From NCBI RefSeq assembly GCF_046719735.1, contig NZ_JAUTWQ010000009.1:1-64000 (forward strand): a DNA stretch of 64,000 nt, read 5' to 3'. The translations under genes were made by a program, and so were the position numbers. This DNA comes from Halobacillus_B rhizosphaerae. GTDB taxonomy: Bacteria > Bacillota > Bacilli > Bacillales > Halobacillaceae. This document shows, in pieces, positions 1 through 8,651 of this stretch. Numbering within the stretch: position 1 is the first letter of the stretch; each line of letters opens with the position of its first letter. The notes below the pieces were generated by a model that made no database searches, was not told where the DNA came from, and saw only the letters and a list, made by a program, of their open reading frames with translations.

Positions 1-602
1 GAGACGGAGCCACTTCCGAGGGAGATTTTCATGAGGCGCTTAATTTTGCAAGCGTTTTCAAAACTCCGGTTGTCTTTTTTAATCAGAATAATGGCTACGC
101 GATCAGTCTTCCTATTGAAAAGCAGATGAATTCTAAAACGATTGCTCAGAAGGCGCTCAGTTACGATATGCCCGGCATTCGAATCGATGGAAATGACATT
201 TTAGCAGTGTACATGGAAACGAAAGAAGCAGTGGATCGGGCCCGAAATGGCAAAGGACCAACCTTAATTGAGGCAGTAACCTGGAGATACGGGGCTCACA
301 CGACTGCGGATGACCCATCGAAGTACCGTGATCAGGCAGAAAGTGATCTGCGAAGGAAGACTACCGATCCTCTCCTGCGCCTGGAGAACTACATGAGAAG
401 TGAAGATAATTGGGATAAAGCTTGGCTGGATCAGATGGAACAGAAAATCACTGAGGAGATAAATCAAGCCGTGAAGGAAATGGAAGAGTATCCAGAAGCC
501 GATATTGAGCAGTTATTTTCCCATGTATTTGAGAAACCCACTTGGCCTATTGAACAGCAGCGAGAGCAGCATTTGGTACTGAAGAGGGGGCAGGCAAAAT
601 GA
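1..602 (+). CDS. 2-oxoacid dehydrogenase E1 component, alpha subunit (partial)
   Basis: The frame is open from base 3, so the gene is cut by the window's left edge and only its C-terminal part is seen. The visible start carries the thiamine-diphosphate/Mg motif of E1 alpha subunits, DGATSEGDFHEALNFA, followed by an FFNQNNGYAIS segment. E1alpha and E1beta together decarboxylate a 2-oxo acid (pyruvate, branched-chain or acetoin-type) and reductively acylate the lipoyl group of E2. The stop overlaps the next start in an ATGA at 599-602, which indicates translational coupling with E1beta. Which 2-oxo acid is used cannot be read from this fragment. An internal ATG at 126 is not the true start, because the conserved motif lies before it. 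Confidence 0.93.
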   Translation, partial: DGATSEGDFHEALNFASVFKTPVVFFNQNNGYAISLPIEKQMNSKTIAQKALSYDMPGIRIDGNDILAVYMETKEAVDRARNGKGPTLIEAVTWRYGAHTTADDPSKYRDQAESDLRRKTTDPLLRLENYMRSEDNWDKAWLDQMEQKITEEINQAVKEMEEYPEADIEQLFSHVFEKPTWPIEQQREQHLVLKRGQAK

Positions 603-1597
603 CAACCGCAATTCAAGTAAGAAAATTAACAATGGTGCAGGCGATTACGGATGCGATGAAAACGATGCTTGAAGAAGACGAGTCCGTGTTAGTACTCGGG
701 GAAGATGTGGGAACGAATGGCGGCGTATTCCGGGCCACAGAGGGACTCTTAGAAACTTTTGGAGAAGACCGAGTGATTGATACCCCGCTTGCCGAATCGG
801 CAATTATGGGTACGTCAATCGGCTTAGCGGTGAATGGTTTTCGTCCGGTTTTAGAAATGCAGTTTCTCGGATTCATTTACCCGGCATTTAACCAGTTGAT
901 TACTCATGCCACTCGAATGCGCCAGCGTTCGATGGGCCGCTATACCGTTCCGATGGTAATCCGAGCGCCTTATGGGGCCGGGGTGAAGGCACCGGAGATT
1001 CACTCGGACAGCGTTGAAGCTTTATTTACCCATATCCCTGGACTGAAAGTAGTCGTTCCATCCAATGCTTATGATGCGAAAGGATTGCTGATCGCAAGTA
1101 TTGAGGATCCGGATCCTGTGCTGTTTCTTGAGCCGATGAGGAGCTACCGATCTTCAAGGAGAGAGGTTCCTGAAGGGAAGTACGCCATCGAAATCGGGAA
1201 GGCGGATTATGTGAAGAAAGGGGAAGACGTCTCGATCTTTACGTGGGGTGCCATGGTTCCGGACACGGTTAAAGCCGTGGAACACTTTGAACGCGAGCAT
1301 AAAGCCACATGTGAAATCATTGATTTACGCACGCTATATCCTTTAGATAAAGAAACAATCGAGACATCCGTGAATAAAACCGGGCGGGCCGTAATCGTTC
1401 ATGAAGCCCCCTCTTCTGGAGGCGTAAATGGCGACATCCTATCAGTGATTAACGATACTTCTTTCTTTTATTTAAAAGCGCCGATTCAAAAAGTGACCGG
1501 ATTTGATACTCCTGTACCGGTCTACTCGCTTGAGCAGGAATACCTCCCAAGCAGCGAGAAAATTATTCATGCCATCAATACAGCACTTTCATATTAG
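599..1597 (+). CDS. 2-oxoacid dehydrogenase E1 component, beta subunit
   Basis: This protein of 332 residues is full length for a transketolase-type E1 beta subunit. Near the N-terminus it shows LGEDVGTNGGVFRAT, then DTPLAESAIMG, both typical of PdhB, BkdAB and AcoB proteins. The C-terminal transketolase domain includes the HEAPSSGGVNGDI stretch. It forms the alpha2beta2 E1 with the preceding gene, overlapping it by 4 bp. E2 and E3 genes follow, so one operon encodes a whole complex. The substrate (pyruvate, branched-chain 2-oxo acids or acetoin) is not decided. The absence of acetoin-specific neighbours makes pyruvate or branched-chain acids somewhat more likely, which is inference. Confidence 0.94.
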   Translation: MTTAIQVRKLTMVQAITDAMKTMLEEDESVLVLGEDVGTNGGVFRATEGLLETFGEDRVIDTPLAESAIMGTSIGLAVNGFRPVLEMQFLGFIYPAFNQLITHATRMRQRSMGRYTVPMVIRAPYGAGVKAPEIHSDSVEALFTHIPGLKVVVPSNAYDAKGLLIASIEDPDPVLFLEPMRSYRSSRREVPEGKYAIEIGKADYVKKGEDVSIFTWGAMVPDTVKAVEHFEREHKATCEIIDLRTLYPLDKETIETSVNKTGRAVIVHEAPSSGGVNGDILSVINDTSFFYLKAPIQKVTGFDTPVPVYSLEQEYLPSSEKIIHAINTALSY

Positions 1598-1624
1598 CAG
1601 CTCGCCTAAAGGAGGACTTTGACT

Positions 1625-2857
1625 ATGGATGTAAAATTACATGATATCGGGGAAGGGATGCATGAAGCAGAAATTCTACACTATTTTGTAAAAAAAGGAG
1701 AGCGTGTGAAACATGACGCGCCGCTTGTGGAAATTCAAACGGATAAAATGACGGCAGAATTAACAGCTCCTTCTGATGGAATAGTGGACGAAATCCATTT
1801 CGAGCTTGGCGAAGTAGTTGAAGTGGGGACCACCATTCTAACACTGATGACTGAACAGAAAGAGTCCCCCGCTGAGGAGAAACCAACCATGCCTTCATGG
1901 AAAGTAAACAAACCTGTTCAGCAGGTGACGGCGGAAGCTCTGCCTGTTAACCGTGCCATGGCTTCCCCGCATACACGGCGCATTGCCAGAGAACAGGAAG
2001 TCGATATTGAGAAGATTACCGGCTCAGGTCCAGCTGGACGTGTCCTTGATGAAGATATCTATTCATTCCTGGACCGTCAAAAGGAATCGGTGCTGGGTCT
2101 AGAGGAGGCTGTTCCTGAACAGCAGCCTTTATCCAAAGGCAAGGAACAGCCGGCAGTGAAAACCATTCCCTTTAAAGGACGGCGCAAACAGATCGCACGG
2201 AAAATGACGCAGTCCCTTTACACGGCTCCTCACGTGACTCATTTTGATGAAGTCGATATGACCGACTTGTTAAATTTGAAAAGCCAGTTGAAACAAGGGA
2301 CAGCCAGGCAGGATGGCCGTACCATCTCCGTCACTGCTTTCTTTATTAAAGCTTTGCAGCTCTGCCTGAAGGAATTTCCAATCTTTAATTCAAAACTGGA
2401 TGAAGAAAAAGAAGAAATCCAGTTGGAACCTTTCTATCATATCGGGCTGGCAACAGGAACGGAAGAAGGATTAATCGTGCCCGTAATCAAACATGTTGAA
2501 CAAAAGTCGATGACAGAAATCCATCGTGAAATGAAAGAATTAACAAAGAGAGCCGTGGAAAATAAGCTTTCCAGCCATGAAATAAGAGGAGGCACCTTCA
2601 CCATCAGTAACGTAGGACCGATGGGGAGTACCGGTGCGACGCCGATTCTCAACTACCCGGAGGCAGGCTTAATGGCGTTTCACAAAACGAAGAAAATGCC
2701 GGTTGTGATCGAGGATGAAATTGTGATCAGACAGATGATGAATTTGACATTAACCTTTGATCACCGCGTGGCTGATGGATCCCCGGCCGTCGCTTTTACG
2801 AATCGGTTTATTCATTACATCGAGCATCCGCACTTGATGCTCGTGGAGCTGATATAA
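1625..2857 (+). CDS. 2-oxoacid dehydrogenase E2, dihydrolipoamide acyltransferase
   Basis: The product of 410 residues has the usual E2 layout. A single lipoyl domain covers about residues 1-78, with the modified lysine in QTDKMTAEL near residue 41. A peripheral subunit-binding domain lies near residues 117-155 (SPHTRRIAREQEVDIEKI), and the catalytic domain ends with the active-site DHRVADG at about residue 378. It carries acyl groups from E1 to CoA. ATG 1625 is preferred over an in-frame TTG at 1619 because AGGAGG at 1610-1615 has ideal spacing to the ATG. The gene is followed directly by E3 with no gap. A linker rich in P, Q and E separates the lipoyl and binding domains, as expected for a flexible swinging arm. 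Confidence 0.95.
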   Translation: MDVKLHDIGEGMHEAEILHYFVKKGERVKHDAPLVEIQTDKMTAELTAPSDGIVDEIHFELGEVVEVGTTILTLMTEQKESPAEEKPTMPSWKVNKPVQQVTAEALPVNRAMASPHTRRIAREQEVDIEKITGSGPAGRVLDEDIYSFLDRQKESVLGLEEAVPEQQPLSKGKEQPAVKTIPFKGRRKQIARKMTQSLYTAPHVTHFDEVDMTDLLNLKSQLKQGTARQDGRTISVTAFFIKALQLCLKEFPIFNSKLDEEKEEIQLEPFYHIGLATGTEEGLIVPVIKHVEQKSMTEIHREMKELTKRAVENKLSSHEIRGGTFTISNVGPMGSTGATPILNYPEAGLMAFHKTKKMPVVIEDEIVIRQMMNLTLTFDHRVADGSPAVAFTNRFIHYIEHPHLMLVELI

Positions 2858-4264
2858 ATGGTCGTAGGTGAATTTGTAACCCATAAGCAAGTGATTGTTA
2901 TTGGTGGGGGTCCGGGTGGTTACAATGCGGCAATTCGGGCTGCCCAGCTCGGTCTTGATGTGCTGCTGGTTGAGAGAAGTAAAGTGGGAGGCGTGTGCTT
3001 AAACGAAGGCTGCATTCCTTCAAAATTGTTTGCTCACGCTGCCGCCCAGCTTAGAAAATTAAGACATTTAGATGAATTAGGGGTCAAACTGAACGGAGAT
3101 TATACCTTTGATATTCGAGCGCTGCAGACAAAAAAAGACAGCGTGGTCAGCCGATTAACAAACGGTGTGGAATCCTTGCTGAAGAAACATGGCGTCGAAG
3201 TGGTGCAGGGGACAGCTTCCTTTATTTCCTCGGAGCGAATCGGAGTGGAACGCGGTGAAGCGTTTGATTTGTACGAAAGTAATCAGATTATCATTGCCAC
3301 GGGGAGCTCCTATTCGTATCCACAGGGAATGGAACCAGACCACAGCCGTGTTCTCGGTGCCGCATCCATCTATCAGCTGGAGGAAGTTCCGAATCATTTG
3401 CTCGTATATGGATCAGATTACAGGGCGCTTGAAGCAGCGGCAGCTTTTGCCTCCTTTGGTTCCCGAGTCACTATCGTATTAGATGGAAAAGAATTCCCCT
3501 TCGACTCAGCTATTAATCGGGAACTTGGCAGACAAATGAAAAAAGCGAAAATGAAATATGTGAAAGGAGCAGAAGTGGAAAAAGTAACGGTTACCTCTGA
3601 AGGTGTCGCGTTAGCTTTGCATATACGAGGAGAAAAGAGAGAAATAGCGGGCTCCCATTTGTACGTGACCGGGGAATCTGCTCCTTGTGTAGAGGATCTG
3701 CACATTTCTGCTGCAGGTATTCAACAGCAGGAAAATGGGTTAATTGCTACAAATAAGCGCATGGAAACTTCAGTTACAGGCATCTATGCTGTAGGGGATT
3801 TGGTGAGTGCCGTACCCCTGGCTTCGACGGCGATCCGTCAGGGAAAAGTAGCGGCCGAAAACTGTGGCGGGAAAAATAGTGCCATAGAATCGTCTATCGT
3901 TCCTCATGTCATTCATTTTCTCCAACCGGTAGCTTTTGCTGGTCTCACAGAAGAAGCAGCAAAAGCTCATGACTACCAAATTAGCACAGGTCAATTTCAA
4001 CTGTCTGGAAACGGTTTTGCTGAAATAACAGGAGAGAAAAGCGGGTTTGTAAAAACGGTTAGTGAACAGGGAACAAAGAAACTGCTTGGTTTTCATGCAG
4101 TTGGAGAAGGAGCCATCGATCTAATATCTCAGGGAGTCTTAGCCCTTGAATTGGTGGCACGAGAGGAAGATTTGACGTCGATATATTATCCTCATCCAAG
4201 CTTTAATGAAGCGTGGATGGAAGCGATCGAGGACATTGAAGGTTTAGCGATTCACAAAGTCTAA
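2858..4264 (+). CDS. lpdA: Dihydrolipoyl dehydrogenase (E3)
   Basis: This is a flavoprotein disulfide reductase of 468 residues that reoxidises dihydrolipoyl E2 with NAD+. The FAD Rossmann motif GGGPGGYNAA is near the N-terminus. The redox-active pair is in GGVCLNEGCIPSK (CxxxxC). A second FAD contact, GIYAVGDL, lies near residue 307, and the C-terminal catalytic His-Glu dyad is in YPHPSFNE. The gene starts at the base after the E2 stop, with a GGAG site about 9 bases upstream, and is the last gene of this complex operon. The NAD-binding domain reads GSDYRALEAAAAFASFG, a slightly divergent version of the usual GGGxxGxE fingerprint, so cofactor binding may be less canonical. Confidence 0.93.
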   Translation: MVVGEFVTHKQVIVIGGGPGGYNAAIRAAQLGLDVLLVERSKVGGVCLNEGCIPSKLFAHAAAQLRKLRHLDELGVKLNGDYTFDIRALQTKKDSVVSRLTNGVESLLKKHGVEVVQGTASFISSERIGVERGEAFDLYESNQIIIATGSSYSYPQGMEPDHSRVLGAASIYQLEEVPNHLLVYGSDYRALEAAAAFASFGSRVTIVLDGKEFPFDSAINRELGRQMKKAKMKYVKGAEVEKVTVTSEGVALALHIRGEKREIAGSHLYVTGESAPCVEDLHISAAGIQQQENGLIATNKRMETSVTGIYAVGDLVSAVPLASTAIRQGKVAAENCGGKNSAIESSIVPHVIHFLQPVAFAGLTEEAAKAHDYQISTGQFQLSGNGFAEITGEKSGFVKTVSEQGTKKLLGFHAVGEGAIDLISQGVLALELVAREEDLTSIYYPHPSFNEAWMEAIEDIEGLAIHKV

Positions 4265-4326
4265 CAGTGGATAGTTTAATCAAGATACGTGAAAAAAATA
4301 GCTCCTATTTACAGAGCTTAATTTCC

Positions 4327-4353
4327 TTGTTTTTCGCTAAATTAGGCTATAAT
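4327..4353 (+). promoter_or_regulatory. Putative sigma-A promoter of the esterase gene
   Basis: TATAAT at 4348-4353 is a perfect -10 box. TTGTTT at 4327-4332 is the best -35 candidate but its 15-bp spacer is short, so recognition may rest mainly on the -10. The start codon of the esterase gene lies 24 bp downstream of the -10. Confidence 0.5.
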
Positions 4354-4376
4354 AAAAAGTAATAGGAGGGATAACC

Positions 4377-5261
4377 GTGAATGTGCACCAACTGTATCAG
4401 GAAGTCATGTGGGTCGGCGGAAAAGAACGGACGTTTTATTACCAGTTGCCCAGCATCATGCCTGAGGCTGCCCCTTTAGTCTTTTGTTTCCATGGCGCGG
4501 GCAGCCATGCCCAGCATCACATGAAACTAACCCAATTTCATGAGGTGTCTGAACAGCAGCAGTTCATTACGGTTTTCCCTGAAGCCTGGCAGAGTGACCC
4601 GGATGACCGGATGAGCAAGCAGTGGAATGAAGGCAGAAGAAAAAACAGTGCGTTCCAGCATCAAATTAACGATGTGGAATTCGTTCTGGAAATGATTGAA
4701 TGGTTTAAACGGACCTATCCCATTGATAATCAAAGGATTTATGCAGAAGGATTCTCCAATGGCTCTGCCTTTAGTCTAAAATTGGGCATCGAATGTCAGG
4801 ATACATTTGCCGGTGTTGGAGGAGTGGCGGGACCTTTGGTGATAGAACTTGCTGAAAACATCAATTGGCAGAAACCTATGCCTCTTGTATTTATTATGGG
4901 AACAGGAGACCAGTTTGTCCCTTATGACGGCCGGTATTCAGATGCCTATATGATTGATCAGCTGATTTCAGCAGAAGAAACGGGAGCATTATTCGCATCT
5001 TCATGGAACCCCCGGTTACTCAAACAGCAAGAAGATCTCCTTGATCCATCACAATCCGGGAAACATTTGGTTACGAAAACAAGCTATGTTCAGACTGACG
5101 GTGACGAGAAAGTAATCTTGTACACTCTCCATGGCAGTGGACATACGTGGCCAGGAGGACCTGAGTCACAATCCACTTTACTCACAGGTAAGGTCATGGA
5201 GCGCTTTAATGCGACGCAGGCAATATGGGACCATTTGAAAAATTTTTCAAGAACTGAATGA
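4377..5261 (+). CDS. Alpha/beta-hydrolase of the PHB depolymerase / feruloyl esterase (LpqC) family
   Basis: The protein has 294 residues and the fold signature of the PHB depolymerase/LpqC esterases: an oxyanion-hole HG motif in VFCFHGAG, a nucleophile elbow in EGFSNGSAF (GxSxG), and a late HGSGHTWPGG segment supplying the catalytic His. It would hydrolyse an ester, but the substrate is unknown; feruloyl, acetyl-xylan and polyhydroxyalkanoate esters are all known for the family. No clear signal peptide is seen, so it may be cytoplasmic, unlike many secreted relatives. The GTG start at 4377 is chosen because AGGAGGG lies 7-8 bases upstream. It is a single-gene unit with its own promoter and terminator. 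Confidence 0.8.
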   Translation: MNVHQLYQEVMWVGGKERTFYYQLPSIMPEAAPLVFCFHGAGSHAQHHMKLTQFHEVSEQQQFITVFPEAWQSDPDDRMSKQWNEGRRKNSAFQHQINDVEFVLEMIEWFKRTYPIDNQRIYAEGFSNGSAFSLKLGIECQDTFAGVGGVAGPLVIELAENINWQKPMPLVFIMGTGDQFVPYDGRYSDAYMIDQLISAEETGALFASSWNPRLLKQQEDLLDPSQSGKHLVTKTSYVQTDGDEKVILYTLHGSGHTWPGGPESQSTLLTGKVMERFNATQAIWDHLKNFSRTE

Positions 5262-5288
5262 GTAGCTCGAATCGCATGAACAATTTGT

Positions 5289-5320
5289 AGACCGCCTGAT
5301 AATCAGGAGGTCTTTTTTTT
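5289..5320 (+). terminator. Rho-independent terminator after the esterase gene
   Basis: AGACCGCCTGA pairs with TCAGGAGGTCT across a TAA loop with one mismatch, followed by eight T residues. Confidence 0.88.
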
Positions 5321-5516
5321 ATGATTATGGGGGTTATTTAACAATTTAGGCATTATTAAAGCGAGGATTGATATTTTTATCTAGTCATAATTAAAACAGT
5401 CCTGTAAAAGTGAACGAATGGATAATGAAAGATAACTACATTCAAAAGTGGAACGCTATGATAAGATTTATTTATCTAGTAAAGGGCGAAATTGTTGAAG
5501 TAAAGGAAGGTTTACA

Positions 5517-5747
5517 TTGTTAACTATTTCGAGAGCTATATGCGCTGGTGCCGTGGTTTTGATCGGAGGATATGGACTGCTTACTAAAAATTATACATTA
5601 AAACCATTGATGGATTTTTTCCTAGGAATATTAATATTGTTAGTGGGAGTGGAAGAGTTGAGGAAGGAAAAAAAGGGAACAGGCTGGCTATGTATTATCA
5701 TTTCCGTGTTTACATTATTTTTAACCATTCGAGGGCTCATTTTTTAG
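5517..5747 (+). CDS. Small integral membrane protein, DUF3953-like
   Basis: This protein of 76 residues has about three hydrophobic segments. It resembles the short YczI/DUF3953 membrane proteins of bacilli, with a central ILLVGVEELRKEKKG stretch between the second and third helices. The TTG start at 5517 is supported by AAGGAAGG about 5 bases upstream. The family has no known function. The gene is alone, with about 195 bp of AT-rich DNA before it and a weak hairpin after it. Family assignment is from general resemblance and is less certain than the existence of the gene. Confidence 0.6.
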   Translation: MLTISRAICAGAVVLIGGYGLLTKNYTLKPLMDFFLGILILLVGVEELRKEKKGTGWLCIIISVFTLFLTIRGLIF

Positions 5748-5780
5748 TTAATGGGAATTCATTCTATAAGATCATCTAAT

Positions 5781-5820
5781 AAAATAGAGCATCCTTATTA
5801 TAAAGAGTCGTTCTATTTTT
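5781..5820 (+). terminator. Weak terminator after the small membrane protein gene
   Basis: AAAATAGA at 5781-5788 pairs with TCTATTTT at 5812-5819, enclosing a long loop and ending in a T run. The stem is A/T-rich, so it would be weak. Confidence 0.4.
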
Positions 5821-5944
5821 GTGAAACTATTGAACATGAATTAGAAACAGTAGGTACTTGTAAATAATGGGAGAGTAACCAGACCTATTCCTCTTAAACG
5901 GAAGGGAGGAACAAGGGTATGATTCTGTTAAAATGTCGGGGTCA

Positions 5945-5974
5945 TTGCAATCTGCCCTTCAATTAGGATAGAAT
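5945..5974 (+). promoter_or_regulatory. Sigma-A promoter of the LacI-type regulator gene
   Basis: TTGCAA at 5945-5950 and TAGAAT at 5969-5974 are separated by 18 bp. The putative autoregulatory operator at 5981-5994 sits at the expected transcription start. Confidence 0.6.
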
Positions 5975-5980
5975 AAAACA

Positions 5981-5994
5981 TGAAACTGATTTCA
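5981..5994 (+). promoter_or_regulatory. Putative autoregulatory LacI-family operator
   Basis: TGAAACTGATTTCA has perfect TGAAA/TTTCA arms. It is a close relative of the TGAAACCGATATCA boxes in front of the sugar operon. It overlaps the predicted transcription start of the regulator gene. Confidence 0.6.
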
Positions 5995-6018
5995 TACACT
6001 TGATTGGAGTGGGGTAAA

Positions 6019-7011
6019 ATGGCAACGATTTCGGATGTAGCCAAGCTAACTGGCCTTTCCAAAGCTACTGTTTCTAGAGTAATTAACAACCATCCCTATA
6101 TCTCAAAAGAAAAGAGAGCACTTGTTCAAGATGCCATGAAAGAACTGGGCTATTTTCCTAATCCTTCAGCAAGAAGGTTAAGGGGCCATATAACTAGTAC
6201 GATCGGTGTTATTGTCCCTAGAATCGTAAATCCTTTTTTCTCTTATTTAGTCAATTCAATGGAGCAAGTCGCGTACAAAAATAATTACCAGGTGTTAATG
6301 TTTCAAAGTGATGAGAACATAGATAAAGAGTTATATTTTCTAAATCTATTAAAGACCCGTCAAGTAGATGGCATTATTATGACATCCATCGAGAATGATT
6401 GGGATAATATCGAGCCTTATACTCAATATGGTCCTATTCTGCTGTGTAATGAATATTTAAGTCATTCTAATGTACCTACTGTCAGATTAGATCAAACTAA
6501 AGGTACGTATATAGGGATCAAACATTTACTCGATAAAGGTCACAAAAAGATTGGGTATTGTACTGGCGGGTTATTTGCAGAAGATGGCAAAGATAAGGAT
6601 CGGAATCAGGGCTATCAAACCGCACTCAGTGAGGCAGGTATTTCTGTTAATCCCAATTGGATCTTTATTAACAAGCATACAATCGATGATGGTAAAAGGG
6701 TGATGAGCCAGATCATGGAGATGGATGATAAACCTACAGCAATCTTTACGGGGAGCGATGAGATAGCCGCCGGGGTGATTATTGAAGCCAAGGATCATGG
6801 CTGGAGAATCCCTGAGGATATTGCAATTATTGGGTTCGATGATCAGCCAATCGCAGAAATGCTCGATCCTAAATTAACTACCATCCGTCAGCCTATTAAT
6901 CAAATGGGTGAGAAATCGGTAGAGGGATTGATTACATTGTTGAAAGATAAAAATGGGAGTGTTGAGAATATTGAATTGCCGGTGGAATTAGTTGTAAGGG
7001 ATTCTACGTAA
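6019..7011 (+). CDS. LacI family transcriptional regulator of the adjacent sugar operon
   Basis: The 330-residue protein has an N-terminal LacI helix-turn-helix, ATISDVAKLTGLSKATVSRV, with the hinge near residues 45-60. A periplasmic-binding-protein-like sugar sensor domain follows, ending in IGFDDQPIAEMLDPKLTTI. ATG 6019 is preferred over the upstream in-frame TTG 6004 because GGAGTGGGG precedes the ATG and the family begins MATI. It lies immediately upstream of a binding-protein/permease/GH13 operon whose promoter carries repeated TGAAACCGATATCA boxes. It is therefore most likely the local repressor, released by an alpha-glucoside; the inducer is not known. Confidence 0.9.
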   Translation: MATISDVAKLTGLSKATVSRVINNHPYISKEKRALVQDAMKELGYFPNPSARRLRGHITSTIGVIVPRIVNPFFSYLVNSMEQVAYKNNYQVLMFQSDENIDKELYFLNLLKTRQVDGIIMTSIENDWDNIEPYTQYGPILLCNEYLSHSNVPTVRLDQTKGTYIGIKHLLDKGHKKIGYCTGGLFAEDGKDKDRNQGYQTALSEAGISVNPNWIFINKHTIDDGKRVMSQIMEMDDKPTAIFTGSDEIAAGVIIEAKDHGWRIPEDIAIIGFDDQPIAEMLDPKLTTIRQPINQMGEKSVEGLITLLKDKNGSVENIELPVELVVRDST

Positions 7012-7043
7012 TTAAGAGCAAGGAAAAAAATTTGGATTTCTTG

Positions 7044-7072
7044 TTGAAACCGATATCATATTCACGTATAAT
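7044..7072 (+). promoter_or_regulatory. Sugar operon promoter overlapped by operator O1
   Basis: TTGAAA at 7044-7049 and TATAAT at 7067-7072 are separated by 17 bp, a textbook sigma-A promoter. The operator TGAAACCGATATCA occupies 7045-7058, so it overlaps the -35 and the spacer and would block RNA polymerase. The box also fits the CcpA cre consensus TGWAANCGNTNWCA at every position, so CcpA could share it. Confidence 0.75.
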
Positions 7073-7148
7073 ACAAATTAATTCTTAAGAAGAGGATTTT
7101 GCAGGCGAAAAACATACCTAATAAGAAGCAAAAATTTTTACTGATATA

Positions 7149-7162
7149 TGAAACCGATATCA
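7149..7162 (+). promoter_or_regulatory. Operator O2 of the sugar operon
   Basis: This is an exact copy of TGAAACCGATATCA, 104 bp downstream of O1, in the untranslated leader. Confidence 0.7.
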
Positions 7163-7250
7163 TATATCCAATTGAGTCTCTAAGGTTAAGCAAAATTAGT
7201 AAATTGTTGAAAGAGTTTGTCATGGGGTTTTATATTTTTTTAAAGATTAA

Positions 7251-7264
7251 TGAAACCGATATCA
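7251..7264 (+). promoter_or_regulatory. Operator O3 of the sugar operon
   Basis: This is a third exact copy of TGAAACCGATATCA, 102 bp after O2 and just upstream of the binding-protein ribosome site. The spacing of about ten helical turns would put all three boxes on the same DNA face. The 7073-7270 leader otherwise holds no convincing gene. Confidence 0.7.
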
Positions 7265-7282
7265 TAAAAAGGAGTGGATTGC

Positions 7283-8563
7283 ATGAAAGCCAAAAAACTT
7301 GTCTCATCGCTCTTAGTTTCCAGTGCACTACTAGCTGGATGTTCATTTTCTTCAGGGGGATCCAGTAGTAATTCCGACGATCAAATTTCTATTGAGATTT
7401 TTCAAGGAAAAGTGGAATTTAACGATCAATTTGAGAAGTTAGCTAAGGAATATGAAAAAGAACATCCGGATGTCAACATTAAAATTACAAGTGTAGGGGG
7501 AGGATCAGATTACTCAGGATCCCTTAAAACTAAATTTGCTTCAGGTGATGAACCGGAAATTTTCAGTATTGCTGGCCCAACAGAAGCTGCAAATTATGAA
7601 AAGTATCTTGCGGATCTATCGGATACGAAAGCAGCGGAATTAGCTCTGGACGGCACATTAGATCCTGTTACAAAAAATGGAGAAGTGCACGGACTTCCTT
7701 TTAACCAAGAAGGGTATGGATTTATTTACAACAAAGACATCTTTAAAAAAGCAGGGATTAACCCTGATGACATTCTTTCTTATGAAGATTTGAAGAAAGC
7801 GGTAGAGACCTTGAATAGTCAGAAAGATAAACTCGGTATTGATGCAGTCTTTGCTTTTCCAGCGAAAGAAAAGTGGGTGCCAGGTAATCATTTATCAAAT
7901 GTTTATTTGGCTTCAGAATTTGATCAGAAAGTTCTTACTGCATTTAATGCAGATAAAGTTAGTTTTACTAAAGGAAAAGAGTTTCAGAGAATGATTGATT
8001 TACAAAATAAATACTCGGTTAAACCAACCTTGAGCCTTGATTACTCTCAACAAGTTGAACAATACTTTTCACTTCAGAAGGTAGCCATCATTCAACAAGG
8101 AAACTGGATCTATCCATCTGTCCAGCAAATGGATCCAGAATTTGCGAAAGAAGGCATGGGAATTATGCCGATCCCAGTAGAAGGGTCTGAAGGGAAATTA
8201 CCTGTAGGAATTCCTAATTATTGGGCGGTAAATAAAGACAGCAGCAAAGAGGTCATTCAGGCTTCAAAAGATTTCATCGACTGGATCTACACCTCTGATG
8301 CGGGTAAGAAAGCCGTGTTGGAAGACTTTAAATTTATTCCAGCTTATAAGGGATTTGATACTGATAAGATTTCGGATCCACTCTCTCGAGAAATTTATCA
8401 GTATGCTTCTGATAATAAAAAGACTGGCTGGGTATTTCTTGGATATCCAGGCACATGGGGAGATTACCTTGGCGGCAATGTTCAGAAGTACTTGAGTGGT
8501 GAAATGACTTGGAGTGAATTAGAAAAGGATTCGAAGAGCAAGTGGGAAGACATGAGACAGTAG
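7283..8563 (+). CDS. ABC sugar transporter, solute-binding lipoprotein
   Basis: The protein has 426 residues. Its lipoprotein signal ends in SALLAGC, so the mature protein is lipid-anchored at Cys19 or nearby. The rest is a family 1 extracellular binding protein (IEIFQGKVEFNDQFEKLAKE at the start, YLSGEMTWSELEKDSKSKW at the end), related to maltodextrin and multiple-sugar receptors. ATG 7283 fits the GGAG at 7271-7274; the in-frame GTG 7274 is too close. It feeds the permeases encoded downstream. No ATPase gene is in the operon, so a shared MsmX-type ATPase elsewhere is likely. A hairpin after the gene probably keeps its expression higher than that of the permeases. Confidence 0.92.
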   Translation: MKAKKLVSSLLVSSALLAGCSFSSGGSSSNSDDQISIEIFQGKVEFNDQFEKLAKEYEKEHPDVNIKITSVGGGSDYSGSLKTKFASGDEPEIFSIAGPTEAANYEKYLADLSDTKAAELALDGTLDPVTKNGEVHGLPFNQEGYGFIYNKDIFKKAGINPDDILSYEDLKKAVETLNSQKDKLGIDAVFAFPAKEKWVPGNHLSNVYLASEFDQKVLTAFNADKVSFTKGKEFQRMIDLQNKYSVKPTLSLDYSQQVEQYFSLQKVAIIQQGNWIYPSVQQMDPEFAKEGMGIMPIPVEGSEGKLPVGIPNYWAVNKDSSKEVIQASKDFIDWIYTSDAGKKAVLEDFKFIPAYKGFDTDKISDPLSREIYQYASDNKKTGWVFLGYPGTWGDYLGGNVQKYLSGEMTWSELEKDSKSKWEDMRQ

Positions 8564-8576
8564 GATTGTCTATTAA

Positions 8577-8624
8577 AAGGCTAACATTTCAGAGCAGGAC
8601 CCTGGCGTGTTAGCCTTCTTTCTT
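8577..8624 (+). terminator. Partial terminator/attenuator between binding protein and permease genes
   Basis: AAGGCTAACA at 8577-8586 pairs perfectly with TGTTAGCCTT at 8608-8617, followed by CTTTCTTT. The imperfect T tract suggests read-through into the permeases. Confidence 0.7.
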
Positions 8625-8651
8625 TAAATATTTTGTTATAGGAGGATTTAC

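Noticed and set aside
5920..5965. 14-codon frame with GGGAGGAAC site upstream of the LacI gene
   Set aside because: It overlaps the predicted LacI promoter (TTGCAA-18-TAGAAT) and has no other support.
7099..7368. Open frame of 89 codons in the sugar-operon leader
   Set aside because: It has no ribosome site, contains two operators and overlaps the lipoprotein gene in another frame.
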